Source: Vibrio panuliri
GTDB taxonomy: Bacteria; Pseudomonadota; Gammaproteobacteria; Enterobacterales; Vibrionaceae
Assembly (NCBI RefSeq): GCF_009938205.1
Contig: NZ_AP019655.1
Location: 372,001-436,000, forward strand
Length of the DNA stretch: 64,000 nt
Reading direction: 5' to 3'
The translations under genes and the position numbers were made by a program. Below the pieces are notes generated by a model, which searched no databases, was not told the origin of the DNA, and saw only the letters and a list, made by a program, of their open reading frames with translations. Shown here piece after piece: positions 15,469 through 26,400 of the stretch; the stretch's first letter is position 1, and every line of letters begins with the position of its first letter.

Positions 15469-17076
15469 ATGCAAATAACACGAGCGGTTAATAAGGATGT
15501 TATCGGGAAGGTGATGCTTCCTTCAATTCTGATCAATCTCTTGTCTCTCGCCGTGCCATTAACGGTTTTACAGATTTACGATCGAATTCTTCCTAATCAA
15601 AGTTACGGCACGGCAACAATGCTGATTGGTGGTGCAAGCACTGCGGTCATACTGGAGGCGCTTATTCGGTATGTGAGAAGTTGGCTGCTTTCGGCTGCTG
15701 CGAGTAATACTGAAAATACAACTTTTGCTGAGCTTGTCACTGCCATCACCCAATCGAAACCCAATGCCCTGCGTAATCTTGGCGCAGCAGGGGTTGATAA
15801 TGGGCTTTCAAATATCGTTAAAGTGAGAGAGTGGTATTCCGGTGGAATAATCTCTGGCTTTATCGATCTGCCTTTTGCTTTGCTGTTTCTCGGTCTGGTT
15901 TATTACATCGGTGGTAGCCTTGTTCTCGTGCCTATCGCTGTTTGGGTGACGGCTTGTGCAGTGGTTTTTATTGTGTCGACTAAATCTAAACGACTCAGTG
16001 ATATTGCTCTTGAGAAAGACCAAGAACGAAAAGGCTTTATGCTGCTACTTGGACAAACTATACAAGGCATAAAACGCCAAGCGGTAGAGTCACGGCTTTA
16101 TAGCCAGTTTAAACGTGCAAATGATGCTCGGTATTTGTCTAAATCGAGTGAAGAGCAACAGAATGCGTTTGCATTAGAGTTTATTCAGCTAGCGTCGTTG
16201 ATGACATCAGTCGTGATTGTGGTCACCGGGAGTCTATGGGTTTTAGATGGAGCACTCACAACTGGTGGCTTGGCTGCGTGTTCAATTTTGTCTGGTCGCG
16301 CTGTTGCCCCTCTCAGTGCTCTTATTGGTATGCGTGTAAAATTGAATACCATTCACTCAGCCAATCGTGCGATTCAAAACATACAGACTTTGCCAAAACA
16401 GCACTCAGAGTCAGTCAGTTCGGAAAGTATCAGTAGTCTTTCTGTCGATAAGCTGACAGCTCGGCGCTTTGGAGTTGATTACCATGCCTCTTTTGATGTT
16501 AAACAAAGCAGCACCGTACTTATATCGAGTGATGAGCGCCATATTGATAGCTTTTTTGCTGCAGTTATAGCGGGTGTGGACGAGAGTCAAAGTGGCACGG
16601 TCTTCATTAATCAGCAAGAGATCCCGCTGGAATCATTCCAGTTCTACACATCTTATGTAGGCGTTAAAGCGCAATTGGTCAGTGGCTCACTGCTCGATAA
16701 CTTATGTGGTTTTGATGCAGGACGTATAGAGAGGGCGACGGGTTATGCTAAGAAACTAGGTCTGTGGCGGAAGCTATCTCAATTGAATGATGGTTTGGAA
16801 ACGAAAGTGGGTCACACCGCTGTTAATGCATTGAGCATGGGTAATACCAAGCTTTTGAATATTGCCGCTCAGCTAGCGTCTCCTGCAAGCGTAGTAGTTT
16901 TGGATAGACCTGATGCCTCGTTAGATCTAGATGGTTTAGCTGCACTTGCTCAAGTATTGCAAGAAGAGAAAGACCAAGGTCGTATTATTTTGCTTGTATC
17001 ACATAACCCAACGCTGGTGGCTCTCGCCAGCAATACGGTGTTGGTGAGCAAAACTGGGCAAGGAGCTTCACTATGA
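15469..17076 (+). CDS. Type I secretion ABC protein with degenerate ATPase domain
   Basis: The fold is an ABC exporter half: about six membrane segments (VPLTVLQIYDRILPNQSYG near 29 is the classic PrtD/LapB-type entry motif), then a nucleotide-binding region from about 320. That region is strikingly degenerate. The Walker A position reads SSDERHID (about 352-359) with no glycine-rich P-loop, the signature reads LSMGN, and Walker B reads VVVLDRPD with Arg where the catalytic Glu should be. The H-loop SHNP is kept. It lacks the N-terminal C39-like domain. It probably pairs with the next protein as the non-hydrolysing half of a heterodimer. The following gene overlaps its stop (ATGA). Confidence 0.85.
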   Translation: MQITRAVNKDVIGKVMLPSILINLLSLAVPLTVLQIYDRILPNQSYGTATMLIGGASTAVILEALIRYVRSWLLSAAASNTENTTFAELVTAITQSKPNALRNLGAAGVDNGLSNIVKVREWYSGGIISGFIDLPFALLFLGLVYYIGGSLVLVPIAVWVTACAVVFIVSTKSKRLSDIALEKDQERKGFMLLLGQTIQGIKRQAVESRLYSQFKRANDARYLSKSSEEQQNAFALEFIQLASLMTSVVIVVTGSLWVLDGALTTGGLAACSILSGRAVAPLSALIGMRVKLNTIHSANRAIQNIQTLPKQHSESVSSESISSLSVDKLTARRFGVDYHASFDVKQSSTVLISSDERHIDSFFAAVIAGVDESQSGTVFINQQEIPLESFQFYTSYVGVKAQLVSGSLLDNLCGFDAGRIERATGYAKKLGLWRKLSQLNDGLETKVGHTAVNALSMGNTKLLNIAAQLASPASVVVLDRPDASLDLDGLAALAQVLQEEKDQGRIILLVSHNPTLVALASNTVLVSKTGQGASL

Positions 17077-19106
17077 TGAACAGTTACGAGTTGGCGAGTG
17101 TCACGCTGCTAAAAAACATGGAAGTGAGCACCAATATTCAGTTGTTTGCCAAGCAGTGGATTGAGGAAAACGGCATCCATAATACAGATGAGTTGCTCTC
17201 TTTACTTGACCGCATCCATCTCCCTTATGAGGTTGTGCCTAAGCGGCTTACCGAGCATGAATCACAGCATGCTTTGGCATTTTTTAGTGATGAGACGATC
17301 GAAGTGCTTGGTCATTCGCCATTAGACGACTCCAGTACTCATCCCGCTTTTTATGTTGTGGTTTTGGGTGTCCCCTTAGAAAAGTACGCAACAGATTGGG
17401 TCGGGGAACGCCTTAGTATCTTTAAGGCGATGCTGCCTAAGCTTATGCTTGTTAGCCTGTTTATTAATCTGTTTGCGCTGAGTATTCCGTTTATCACTAT
17501 GGCGATTTATGATCACGTGATTGGGGGAGATGCTGCTCATGAGTTAATGGGGATTGCCATTGGCGCGGGTTTGCTTTTCTTTATGATGGGCTTGCTCAAA
17601 ACACTTCGAAGTCGGGTTTTAGTCAGTTTAGCGAATAGGGTGAGTCGCGAGATTTCTCAGGCATTAATCAAAAAGTTGCTGAGTAACTCTTATGCGCAAA
17701 ATCAGCAATCAACCGTTTCAAACCAACAAAATCAAGTCTTACTCTCAGAAAGGATATCGGGTGTATTGTCCGGCCCATTGGGAAGCGCGCTGTTTGATAT
17801 CCCGTTTGTGCTTATTTTCATTCTCGCGATTGGTATATTAGCGGGCTGGCTAGTACTTGTTCCTGTTGTTGCTCTTATTATCTTTGCCATTGTTGCCCAA
17901 CGAGCAATAGAAGCTTCGCGAAAAAGTTCGATGCAGTCAACGATTGCAGGAACCAACCGACAAAACCTAGTTAACGAACTGTCAGATAAACTGATTTTTC
18001 TGCGAAGCTCTGGCTTTGCGGTTTATTGGTTGAAACGCTTTGAGAAAGCGAACTTCCTTGCGTCTAAAATTGGCTTTGAGCAGGCAACAAAACAGCATAA
18101 ATATACGTCGATTTATTATGCTATCTCATTATGCTCAACGATTGCTGTTATGGGGTTAGGCATTGGTCTGATATTCGAAGATGTACTGACTCCAGGTGGC
18201 TTGATCGCTTCGATGATGCTGATCTCTCGCATTACAGGACCAGCTCAAATGCTAGCAAATAGTGCGACAAGGTTTGCTAGTTTTAATCAATCTAAAACTC
18301 AGATTAATCGCCTTCTTAGCCAACCATCAGAACGCGATTTTAGTTATCAGCACCATCCCTTGCCAAAGCAAGCACCTTCTATCAAGGTTGATCAACTTAC
18401 GTTTAGGTACCCAAAGCAGGTTAAACCTGCGCTCTCTGCTGTTAGTTTTACTGTTGAGCCTGGTGAGATTATCGCTATTGCCGGTCCTTCAGGTAGCGGT
18501 AAATCGACGTTGCTTGAAATGCTGGCTGGCTTACAACTAGCACAAAACGGGGCAATTGAGCTTGATGGGGTCAACTTGTCACAGTACGACTCGCAATTGT
18601 TCCGTCATTGGTGCTTTATTCGTGCTGCCTACCCTGATTTGCTATCGCTTTCTGTACGGGAGTGGTTAGCCGATGGCAATCCAGTCACGGAGCAGCAGAT
18701 GATTGATGCGCTGAATTTAGTAGGAGGGAAAGCTTGGTTTGACTCACTACCCAATGGATTAGATACCGTGATTAGTTCACTGATCCCTGACAGTCTCTTT
18801 GACATTTTGTCGGGAACCGTCGCTCAAGTGCTGATTGATGCTAAAGCGGTTGTATACGACTACAAATTGATGTTGATGGATAACCCGGTACCTGATTACA
18901 ACCCACTAGCCAAACGGGTGTTTAGCCAATTTGTGGAGGAAAAGCGCGGCCAGTCGACCATCGTGTTTACTTCTCACGATCCAGATTTAATTAAGTTAGC
19001 GGATAAGGTCGTGATATTAAATGAAGGCGCGATTGCTTATTCAGGACCGCTAGAGAGCGGGGAAAAGGATGATGAAAATACAATAAAAGAGGTGTCCAAT
19101 GGCTAA
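17073..19106 (+). CDS. Type I secretion ABC transporter with C39-like N-domain and atypical Walker B
   Basis: A 677-residue ABC exporter subunit: an N-terminal C39-like region of about 120 residues with no peptidase Cys visible (so a substrate-docking rather than cleaving domain), six membrane segments at about 125-400, and an ATPase domain from about 440. Walker A is canonical, GPSGSGKST at about 471-479, and the H-loop is TSHDPD near 633. However the signature is LSGTVAQ, and Walker B reads LMLMDNP with Asn in place of the catalytic Glu. It overlaps the degenerate ABC gene by four bases and the HlyD gene by eight, so all three are co-translated. With an unlinked TolC it should export the convergent VCBS adhesin. 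Confidence 0.9.
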   Translation: MMNSYELASVTLLKNMEVSTNIQLFAKQWIEENGIHNTDELLSLLDRIHLPYEVVPKRLTEHESQHALAFFSDETIEVLGHSPLDDSSTHPAFYVVVLGVPLEKYATDWVGERLSIFKAMLPKLMLVSLFINLFALSIPFITMAIYDHVIGGDAAHELMGIAIGAGLLFFMMGLLKTLRSRVLVSLANRVSREISQALIKKLLSNSYAQNQQSTVSNQQNQVLLSERISGVLSGPLGSALFDIPFVLIFILAIGILAGWLVLVPVVALIIFAIVAQRAIEASRKSSMQSTIAGTNRQNLVNELSDKLIFLRSSGFAVYWLKRFEKANFLASKIGFEQATKQHKYTSIYYAISLCSTIAVMGLGIGLIFEDVLTPGGLIASMMLISRITGPAQMLANSATRFASFNQSKTQINRLLSQPSERDFSYQHHPLPKQAPSIKVDQLTFRYPKQVKPALSAVSFTVEPGEIIAIAGPSGSGKSTLLEMLAGLQLAQNGAIELDGVNLSQYDSQLFRHWCFIRAAYPDLLSLSVREWLADGNPVTEQQMIDALNLVGGKAWFDSLPNGLDTVISSLIPDSLFDILSGTVAQVLIDAKAVVYDYKLMLMDNPVPDYNPLAKRVFSQFVEEKRGQSTIVFTSHDPDLIKLADKVVILNEGAIAYSGPLESGEKDDENTIKEVSNG

Positions 19107-20394
19107 TTATGAATATGGCGAATTAGTAGAGTCGAAAGCCGTAGCTAAGTCACTCTCCATCGCGACTTGGGCTGTATCTGTTTGTGTACTCGCTTTTGTC
19201 GTTTGGTCTTTGGTTACCCAAGTTGATGAGATTGCCAAAGCGAAGGGTTCTGTAATTCCTGAAGGTGAAAGACAGGTCTTACAAAGTGAAATCGGCGGGA
19301 AGCTCAAACGTGTTTTAGTGAATGAAGGCGATGTTGTTGAAGCGGGGCAAGCACTGGTTGAGTTTGACGCAACGTTCCAGAAAACCACACTAGACGAACT
19401 TAAATCACAGCAGGTGACATTGACACTCAGTGTGGAGAGAATGAATGCACTGCTTGAGCAAAGAGAGCCTGATTTTTCTCTCTATGTTGTGGAGTATCCA
19501 GAGTTAGTCAGTGAGCAGAAGGCGCAGCTTAGTGCGCAGAAAGCCTTGTTCTATCAACAACGAGTTGTTCTGGAAAAAGAGAGTGAGCAGATTGCTGAGC
19601 AATTAAGTGCGGTTAAAAAAGCACTGCCATCTTATGAGAAGCAGTTACTCGCCACTAAACAAGAGCTGAATATTCTCGAGAAAGGTTTTAAGGCTGGCAA
19701 CATATCTCGTTTGCGAGTGTTAGAAATGAGGCAAAAGCTGGCAAGTATAGAGCAGCAAATTGCCGAAGCTGCCGGTAAACGGTCAGTGCTTGAGAAGCAA
19801 GGGGCGGCAAATGAGCAAAAAATCGAGCAGTTGCTGGCAGAAGCACGCGTAAAAGTCAGTGATGAACGCTCGAAAGCCGTTTCAGACTTGGCGGCTCTGA
19901 ATGCTCGAGTGAGATCGAGTGAAGCAAAAGTATCGAATACTATTGTGACTTCTCCACTCAAAGGGTTAGTACAAAGCGTGCCAAGCACACCAGTTGGTGG
20001 GGTGATTCAGCCTGGTGGTACTGTGGTCGAAATTGTTCCTTTGGCTGGCAATGCGGATTTCAAAGCAAGGCTTTCACCTCGAGATATTGGTTTTGTTAGT
20101 GAAGGGCAGCCTGCAAGGGTCAAAGTGGATGCGTTTGACTATAGCCGCTTTGGTGCTTTGCAGGGCGAAGTCATCAAGATCTCGCCATCGACGAGTAAAA
20201 ATGATCGAGGCGAAATCTTCTATGAGGTGGTGATTTCAGTGGATAAACCCTATTTCCATGACGACCCAGAGAGGTTTGCAATCTTACCCGGTATGACTGG
20301 CGAGGCTGACATCACAACTGGTGAAAAGTCAGTGTTCCAATATTTATGGAAGCCAATTTACTCAAATATCAGTGTTGCTTTTGGGGAACGGTAG
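19099..20394 (+). CDS. HlyD-family type I secretion membrane fusion protein
   Basis: A 431-residue periplasmic adaptor: a short cytosolic N-terminus, one membrane helix at about 20-40 (VSVCVLAFVVWSLVTQVDEIAKAKG, ending in the family's post-membrane motif), a first lipoyl half near 60-95 (GGKLKRVLVNEGDVVEAGQALVEFDA), a long coiled-coil hairpin at about 100-270, the second lipoyl half with VTSPLKGLVQSV, and the C-terminal beta-barrel. It links the inner-membrane ABC dimer to TolC. No outer-membrane TolC-like gene lies in the window, so a shared TolC is implied. A bidirectional terminator follows directly. Confidence 0.94.
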   Translation: MANYEYGELVESKAVAKSLSIATWAVSVCVLAFVVWSLVTQVDEIAKAKGSVIPEGERQVLQSEIGGKLKRVLVNEGDVVEAGQALVEFDATFQKTTLDELKSQQVTLTLSVERMNALLEQREPDFSLYVVEYPELVSEQKAQLSAQKALFYQQRVVLEKESEQIAEQLSAVKKALPSYEKQLLATKQELNILEKGFKAGNISRLRVLEMRQKLASIEQQIAEAAGKRSVLEKQGAANEQKIEQLLAEARVKVSDERSKAVSDLAALNARVRSSEAKVSNTIVTSPLKGLVQSVPSTPVGGVIQPGGTVVEIVPLAGNADFKARLSPRDIGFVSEGQPARVKVDAFDYSRFGALQGEVIKISPSTSKNDRGEIFYEVVISVDKPYFHDDPERFAILPGMTGEADITTGEKSVFQYLWKPIYSNISVAFGER

Positions 20395-20421
20395 CTCAAT
20401 TCCCTAATTGGTTTAAAAGAG

Positions 20422-20452
20422 AGCGGGCAGCGAATAGGCTGCCCGCTTTTTC
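20422..20452. terminator. Bidirectional terminator between secretion operon and adhesin
   Basis: AGCGGGCAGC pairs perfectly with GCTGCCCGCT around GAATAG, with TTTTT on the plus side and a T-rich stretch on the minus side. It separates two converging transcripts. Confidence 0.9.
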
Positions 20453-20474
20453 TATATGCGATTAGCATGCTCGA

Positions 20475-23400
20475 CTAATACGGGTCGCTTAAGTTATTCG
20501 GGTCTCCATGATCATGATGCTCGTCAGGGGCAATCAAGTCATCATGTTTTTCATCAAGACTATCACTGTCCATGGCGACGTCTGCGTGACCATCAGCATC
20601 TGGCTGTAAAGGATCAAACGTCGTTGCCTCATCAGATAGAACGATATCAATATCATCCGGTAGTTCGCTACGAGCGAATTGATCATTATTTGCTTGAGAG
20701 GATTCAAGACCTAGTGCGGATAGGTAAGCCGCCACGCCGTGTTGTGAGTCATCTTGCGTTGCTGGGTTTTGTTCGGCAGAGAGGTGCTCCGCTGGTAAAT
20801 GTTGCTCTGGATTGGTGTCATCTGCCAGTAGCGCAATATCATCTTGAATACCATCAGGATCTTGTATTTCATCAGACTGGCTGAATGCTGGTGGCGGAGG
20901 AGGAGGCGGTGGCGTTATATGGCTATGTAGCTGACCTTGGAGATCTTCACTGGTTACCGCTGTTACGCCAGTGACTGAATTGTGAGTCGTCACTTCAGTT
21001 GCAAAATGTGGATGTGCTCCAGTTAAAGGCTGGTTTGATACCAAAGTAAAGTGTCCATCAGAGGGGACCGTATAGCTGCCATCTGGATTCGCGTGGATTT
21101 CTTGTCCGTTGTCGCTTAAGCTCAGTCCGTTTTCTAGATGTGTGAGTCGAATTTCTGCAACGGTCTCGTCTGATGACGAAAGTTGAGAGTGAATGGCGAC
21201 AGAGTACTCGTAATGATCTTGGTTAGCTACGGGGAAATTGGCAGGTAGATGCCCTTTAAGCACAGTTCCATCACCTAAAATGATGTTCTCGATGCTTTCG
21301 AGCTCCATGTTGCCAAGTTTCTCACCATGATCATGCAAACGTGGCGCATTTTGCTTGGTATAGGCGCCTAAAATTAATGTGTCAGAACCATGTCCTCCTT
21401 CAATTTCTTCATCTGAAAGTCGACCACCAATGAAGAGAATATCATTACCATCTTTGAGCTCAGCTTCTTCGGTTAACCTACCTTGAACAATAATAATGTC
21501 AGCATGATCATGTCCACTAATCTCATGGTTACCCCTCATCGTGTGCGCGGTCTGTCCGATACTTTGGGCAAAATCCCTCACAGTTTGTGCCGTTATGGTT
21601 GGCGTAACATGATGGGCATGGCGCGTATCAACCGATACACTGATGGTTGGTGGCGTATAAGGAACAGGATCTGTATGCCCATTTATTGTCATCGTGATTT
21701 GTTGGCTTGTTTGTCCTCCATGCCCGTCATCAATGAGCAGCGTAAAGGTATCATGCAGAACATCGCCGTCATTAAGCGCGTCTACCTGAGGATTTGCGTT
21801 ATCGAGTTGATAAGTCCAAGTGTTGGTGTGGCTATCTAATTGTATCGAGCCAAAACTCGCACCGTGATTGGGGTCGACACTTAAACTGAGCGTGTCACCG
21901 TCCGTATCTTGGGTGATTAGCTGCCCAGTAGAGACTTGATGACTGTCTTCTGTCACTGTGTGGCTAGCGGGTCTCTTTTCGGCAGCCGTTGGAATGTCAT
22001 TGGTGCCGGTTACGGTGATGGCGATGTCATGGCTTGTGCCATCTTTTGCCTGCACAGTAATGGTTTCAGTGACAGTTTCTCCTTGCTTGAGTTGTTGGAC
22101 GATTGGATGGTTGTTGTAAAGGTTATAGACCCAGTGACCAGAACCATCAATATGCGCGTGTCCATAGCCTTTACTACCGACAATGCCTACGCCACCCTGA
22201 ACGGCGATAAAGCCTTGTGTGCCATCCGGGTCGGCTACGTTTAGAGTGCCAGTGACTTGAGTGTGAAGGTCTTCTTGTGCTTGACCTGTTGAATCACCAG
22301 TAAAGACCGCTGGATCAGGTGCTGCGACAATGTTGATGATATACATTCCTTCTTTAGAGTCAGTGTGTCCATCGTTAGCGGTATATTGAATGCCGCCTAA
22401 CCCACTGGCTCCAACACTGTGATAGTTGAGTGCCGGGGTATAAACCAAAGAGGAGAGATCGGCAGCGGCGACGTCATCACCAACATTGATTGCTCGTCCA
22501 TTGAGCGATAATGTGCCATGCGTGATATTGGTAATGGTGATATGGTGCAGTGAATCGCCATCAACATCTGTGTATTTAAAGTCGGCTTGGCTAAAACTAT
22601 GCTGATTGTCTTCAAGTAAACTGGTAAAGCTAGAGCCAACTTTTGGCGCGTCATTGACGGCGTTAACGTCAATGATCATGGATGCGCTAGCTGAGTCTTG
22701 ATGCCCGTCATTTGCAGTAAATTCAAAATCGGCATAATGCACGCCATTTTGATTCTGGAGTGGTGTAAAGGTTAAGTGTCCTGCATCTAGGTCAGCTTTG
22801 GACACTTGTTGATTGGTCGTGACAGCAGCGCCATTGAGGGCTAAGACGCCATGTGCTGGTAATTGGGTGATCGTTATATGATCTAGCGCATCATGGTCAG
22901 CATCCTGGTAGCCAAACTCAGCAGCGGTAAATGTATGAGTTTGGTCTTCATCGCTACTAATAGCTTGTGGGGTGACGGTTGGCGTATGTTGTGCTGGTGG
23001 TGTGATTTCAATCGTTAGCCGATTTTGAGCTGAATCACTCACTGAGTGACCGCCAACATCACCAACACGGTAGATCATACTTGGTACGCTCCCCGTAAAG
23101 CCAGGATCGGGTGTAAAGGTGTAATGGCCATTCGCCTCTATGGCAAGGGTACCAATGCCGTTCATCGTATGTGGATGACCAGGGGTAACAGTGACATAGC
23201 CCGAAATAGGGTCTTTTATTTGAATGTCTTGTAGTACCAGGTGCGCATTGGAATCTGTGTCTGTTGCAGCTCCACTTACTCCTTCGTGCGTGCCTAAACC
23301 AGAAATGAGGTTTCCTTCAATTGCTCCACTATGCTGAACGCTAGAATCACTTAGGCTATGCAAGGTAGGGGCATCGGTTGTGCCATTAATCGTCACTGTG

Positions 23401-26400
23401 ATTGAATGTTTGGTGCCATCTTTTGAGGTGACTTCGATGCTGTCAGTGAGAGTTTGTCCTCGGTCTAAGTCTTGAACGTGACTATTGTTGTTATCAACAG
23501 CATAAACCCATGAACCACTCGCTGTAACGATAAAGTGTCCGTAAGTGCCATCTTGGGCTAAGCTGCGCTGCCCATGTAAATCGAGTGACGCTTCACCTTG
23601 CCCATCAACATCGGTGATGACTAAATGCCCATGACACATAAGAGCATCTTGTATGATCGGGGAGCCCGTGATATGCAAATTATGGCGAACATTGCTATCT
23701 TCAGTGATGTTACCTGAGTCGCCAGTGAAGGTTGCGGCGTCATTGACTGCGGCGAGCGTTAAGGTTGCTGATGTTGGTACAGATGCACCATGTTCGTCAG
23801 TGACCTCATAGTTAAACTGTACCGCACCATTGTAGTTTTTCTCAGGGGTATAGGTGTATGTGCCGTCATGGTTATCGGTAACCTGACCGTGATCGACACT
23901 TAAGTGGCTGACGGTCAGTTGAGCATTATCATCAACATCACTAGCATGCGCTAATAGCTCTGATGCATTTAATATCACAGGGGTGTCTTCTCGACCTTGG
24001 GTGAGAACGACTGATGAGGTAACTACTGGCGCATCATTGGTGCCATGCACTGTGACGGTTATCGTTTGGTGTGCGCTGCCATCGATGGATTCGACGCTGA
24101 ACGTTTTTTGATAACTTTGCCCTGCACCAAGATGTTGGAGTTTTGCATTGTCTATCGTGTATTGCCATCCACCACGAACATTAATAGAGAAATGCCCACC
24201 CTCTGGCGTATCAAAGTTTTGAGTGACGAAACCTGCTTGCCCATGGTCTGGATCTACGACATGTAAGTTACCACCACTCCATACTTGGTTCGGAGTGCCT
24301 CCTGGTGACAAGTTATCCTCATAGGCATGATTGTCTAAAGTAGAATATTGTCCCACTTCAATTCGAGCTTGGTCGTCTTCACCGACAACTTTAACGATGA
24401 TGTTGAGCCTTTGCCCATCACTTGTTCGTACCTGATAGGGAAACTCTAGCGACTCGCCTTTGAGTAAACTGTCAACCAAGTCGTCAGCATGGCGGTTGAA
24501 AGCCGATTCTAATCGGAACTGATAGGAGCCATCAGGCCAGATGGTCAAAGATCCCGGGGCGTAGCCTTGCCCCATGTATCGACCACTGAATGCAAATTGC
24601 GTGTGATCGCCAGTATCTGGGTCGGTCAGTTGTAAGTTGCCATGATAAATGGATGTTTTACTACTTAATGCTTCTGATTCCGACATTTGAATGACGTTGG
24701 ATGTTAGAACTGCTTTGTCATCAGTGCCTTCAATGGTAAAGGTCGCGGTTTGAGGAGTTTGTCCCCCGTGCCCGTCATCAATAAGATAGTTTACTACGAC
24801 TTGCTGCGTTTGACCGACTGCCAAGTGCTGGAAAGTAGAGTGAGTTGCATCGATGACTAATGAATGTCCATCCGCTCCAAGGGTAAACCCATCCGGTAAA
24901 CTTCCTGTTTTGGTTGCACCATCCACGGAGTAACTGATTTGAGCAATCGACAGTGTGTCACCTTCCTTATCGGTAGCCCCTGTTAGTAGATCGATAACAT
25001 GATGATTGGTTGAATCTTCTTTTAATTGTTGCGTAATTGGCTGGACTATTGGGCGATCATTGACTGCTGCAACTGACATCGAGGCTGAGGCAGGTGCAGT
25101 GCCACCATGTCCATCATTGACTTGATATTGAAAATGTAGCGGTCCGTTGTAGTCTTTTTCAGGAATTAGAGTGAATGTACCGTCACCGTTATCCAGTATT
25201 GAGCCATGATCGACGGCGAGATTGGTCACGGAGAGATGACCGATGTCGTTGTTATCAATATCCGTGGCATTGCTCAGTAGATCCGAAGAGGTGATGACTT
25301 GGGTGGTATCTTCTTTTCCTGCACTGAGCTGCACGTCAGCGGAAACCACCGGAGCATCATTGGTACCATGGATGGTTAGCGTAATGATGTGTTTATCGCC
25401 ACCTAAACTTTGCACTTCATATTGAACTTGCTGAGTTTCCCCTTGCCCTAAATGCTGAACGTTTCCATTTGGTACACTGTAAGCCCAATCGCCAGCTTTG
25501 CCTATCGTAAGTGTCCCACCGTAAGGATCATGGAGAGCATGGGCATTGTGTGTTGCTCTAAAATGGTCTTCTCCTGCATCGGCGTCCACTATGTTTAGAA
25601 CACCTGTGGTAAAGATGGTGTGTTGAGCATCGCCTTGAACATGCCTATCTTCGGTAAGGGTTCCGGTATCGGTCCCGCTGATTTGCGCGGTATCCTCGGT
25701 GCCAGTTATCTTGACCTCTAGATTTTGTGTTGTGCTAGCCCCGTGTTCATCGGTTACCGTTACAGGGACTGTGATTGTTTGAGTCTGCCCATTTTTAAGC
25801 TGTTGGTAGCTCGAATGGCTCGGATCAAATGTGTAGCTGCCATCACTATTAAACGTTAGCCCATCGATAGGGTGGTTAATCGTATAGGTAAGAGTGGCAT
25901 CATGGTCGACATCTTGCCCAATCATCTGTCCCGAAAGTACTGCGCCGTCTTCGGTGACTGATTGGTGCTGTGCGGTTAGAGTGGGGGCGTCGTTCGTGCC
26001 GTGTATGTTGACTTTTATGGTGAATAGAGTGCCATCTTCTGATTTAACCACACACTCATCAGTGATGGTTTCACCTTGCTTCAGATTTTGTACTAATGGT
26101 TGATGGTCCCGAATGGTGTAGGTGTAACGTCCATCTCGCATAAGTAGGATATGACCACCGAGTTTGGTGTCATAACCAATACCCTGATAGGTTTGCGATC
26201 CGAGGTTGATATCAAATTTCGCTTCCCCTTGGTCAGGATCAACGATGTCCAATTTACCATCAAAATGTAGGTTGTCATGGGTATCTATGTAATTGCGATC
26301 TTCGGTCACGCCGAGTTGATGCTGATCGCTGTTGGCGTAGCTAATTTGAGCATTATCAGGAGTCGCCGCGAGAGCTAAGTTCGCCCCGGTGGTTGTCGTG

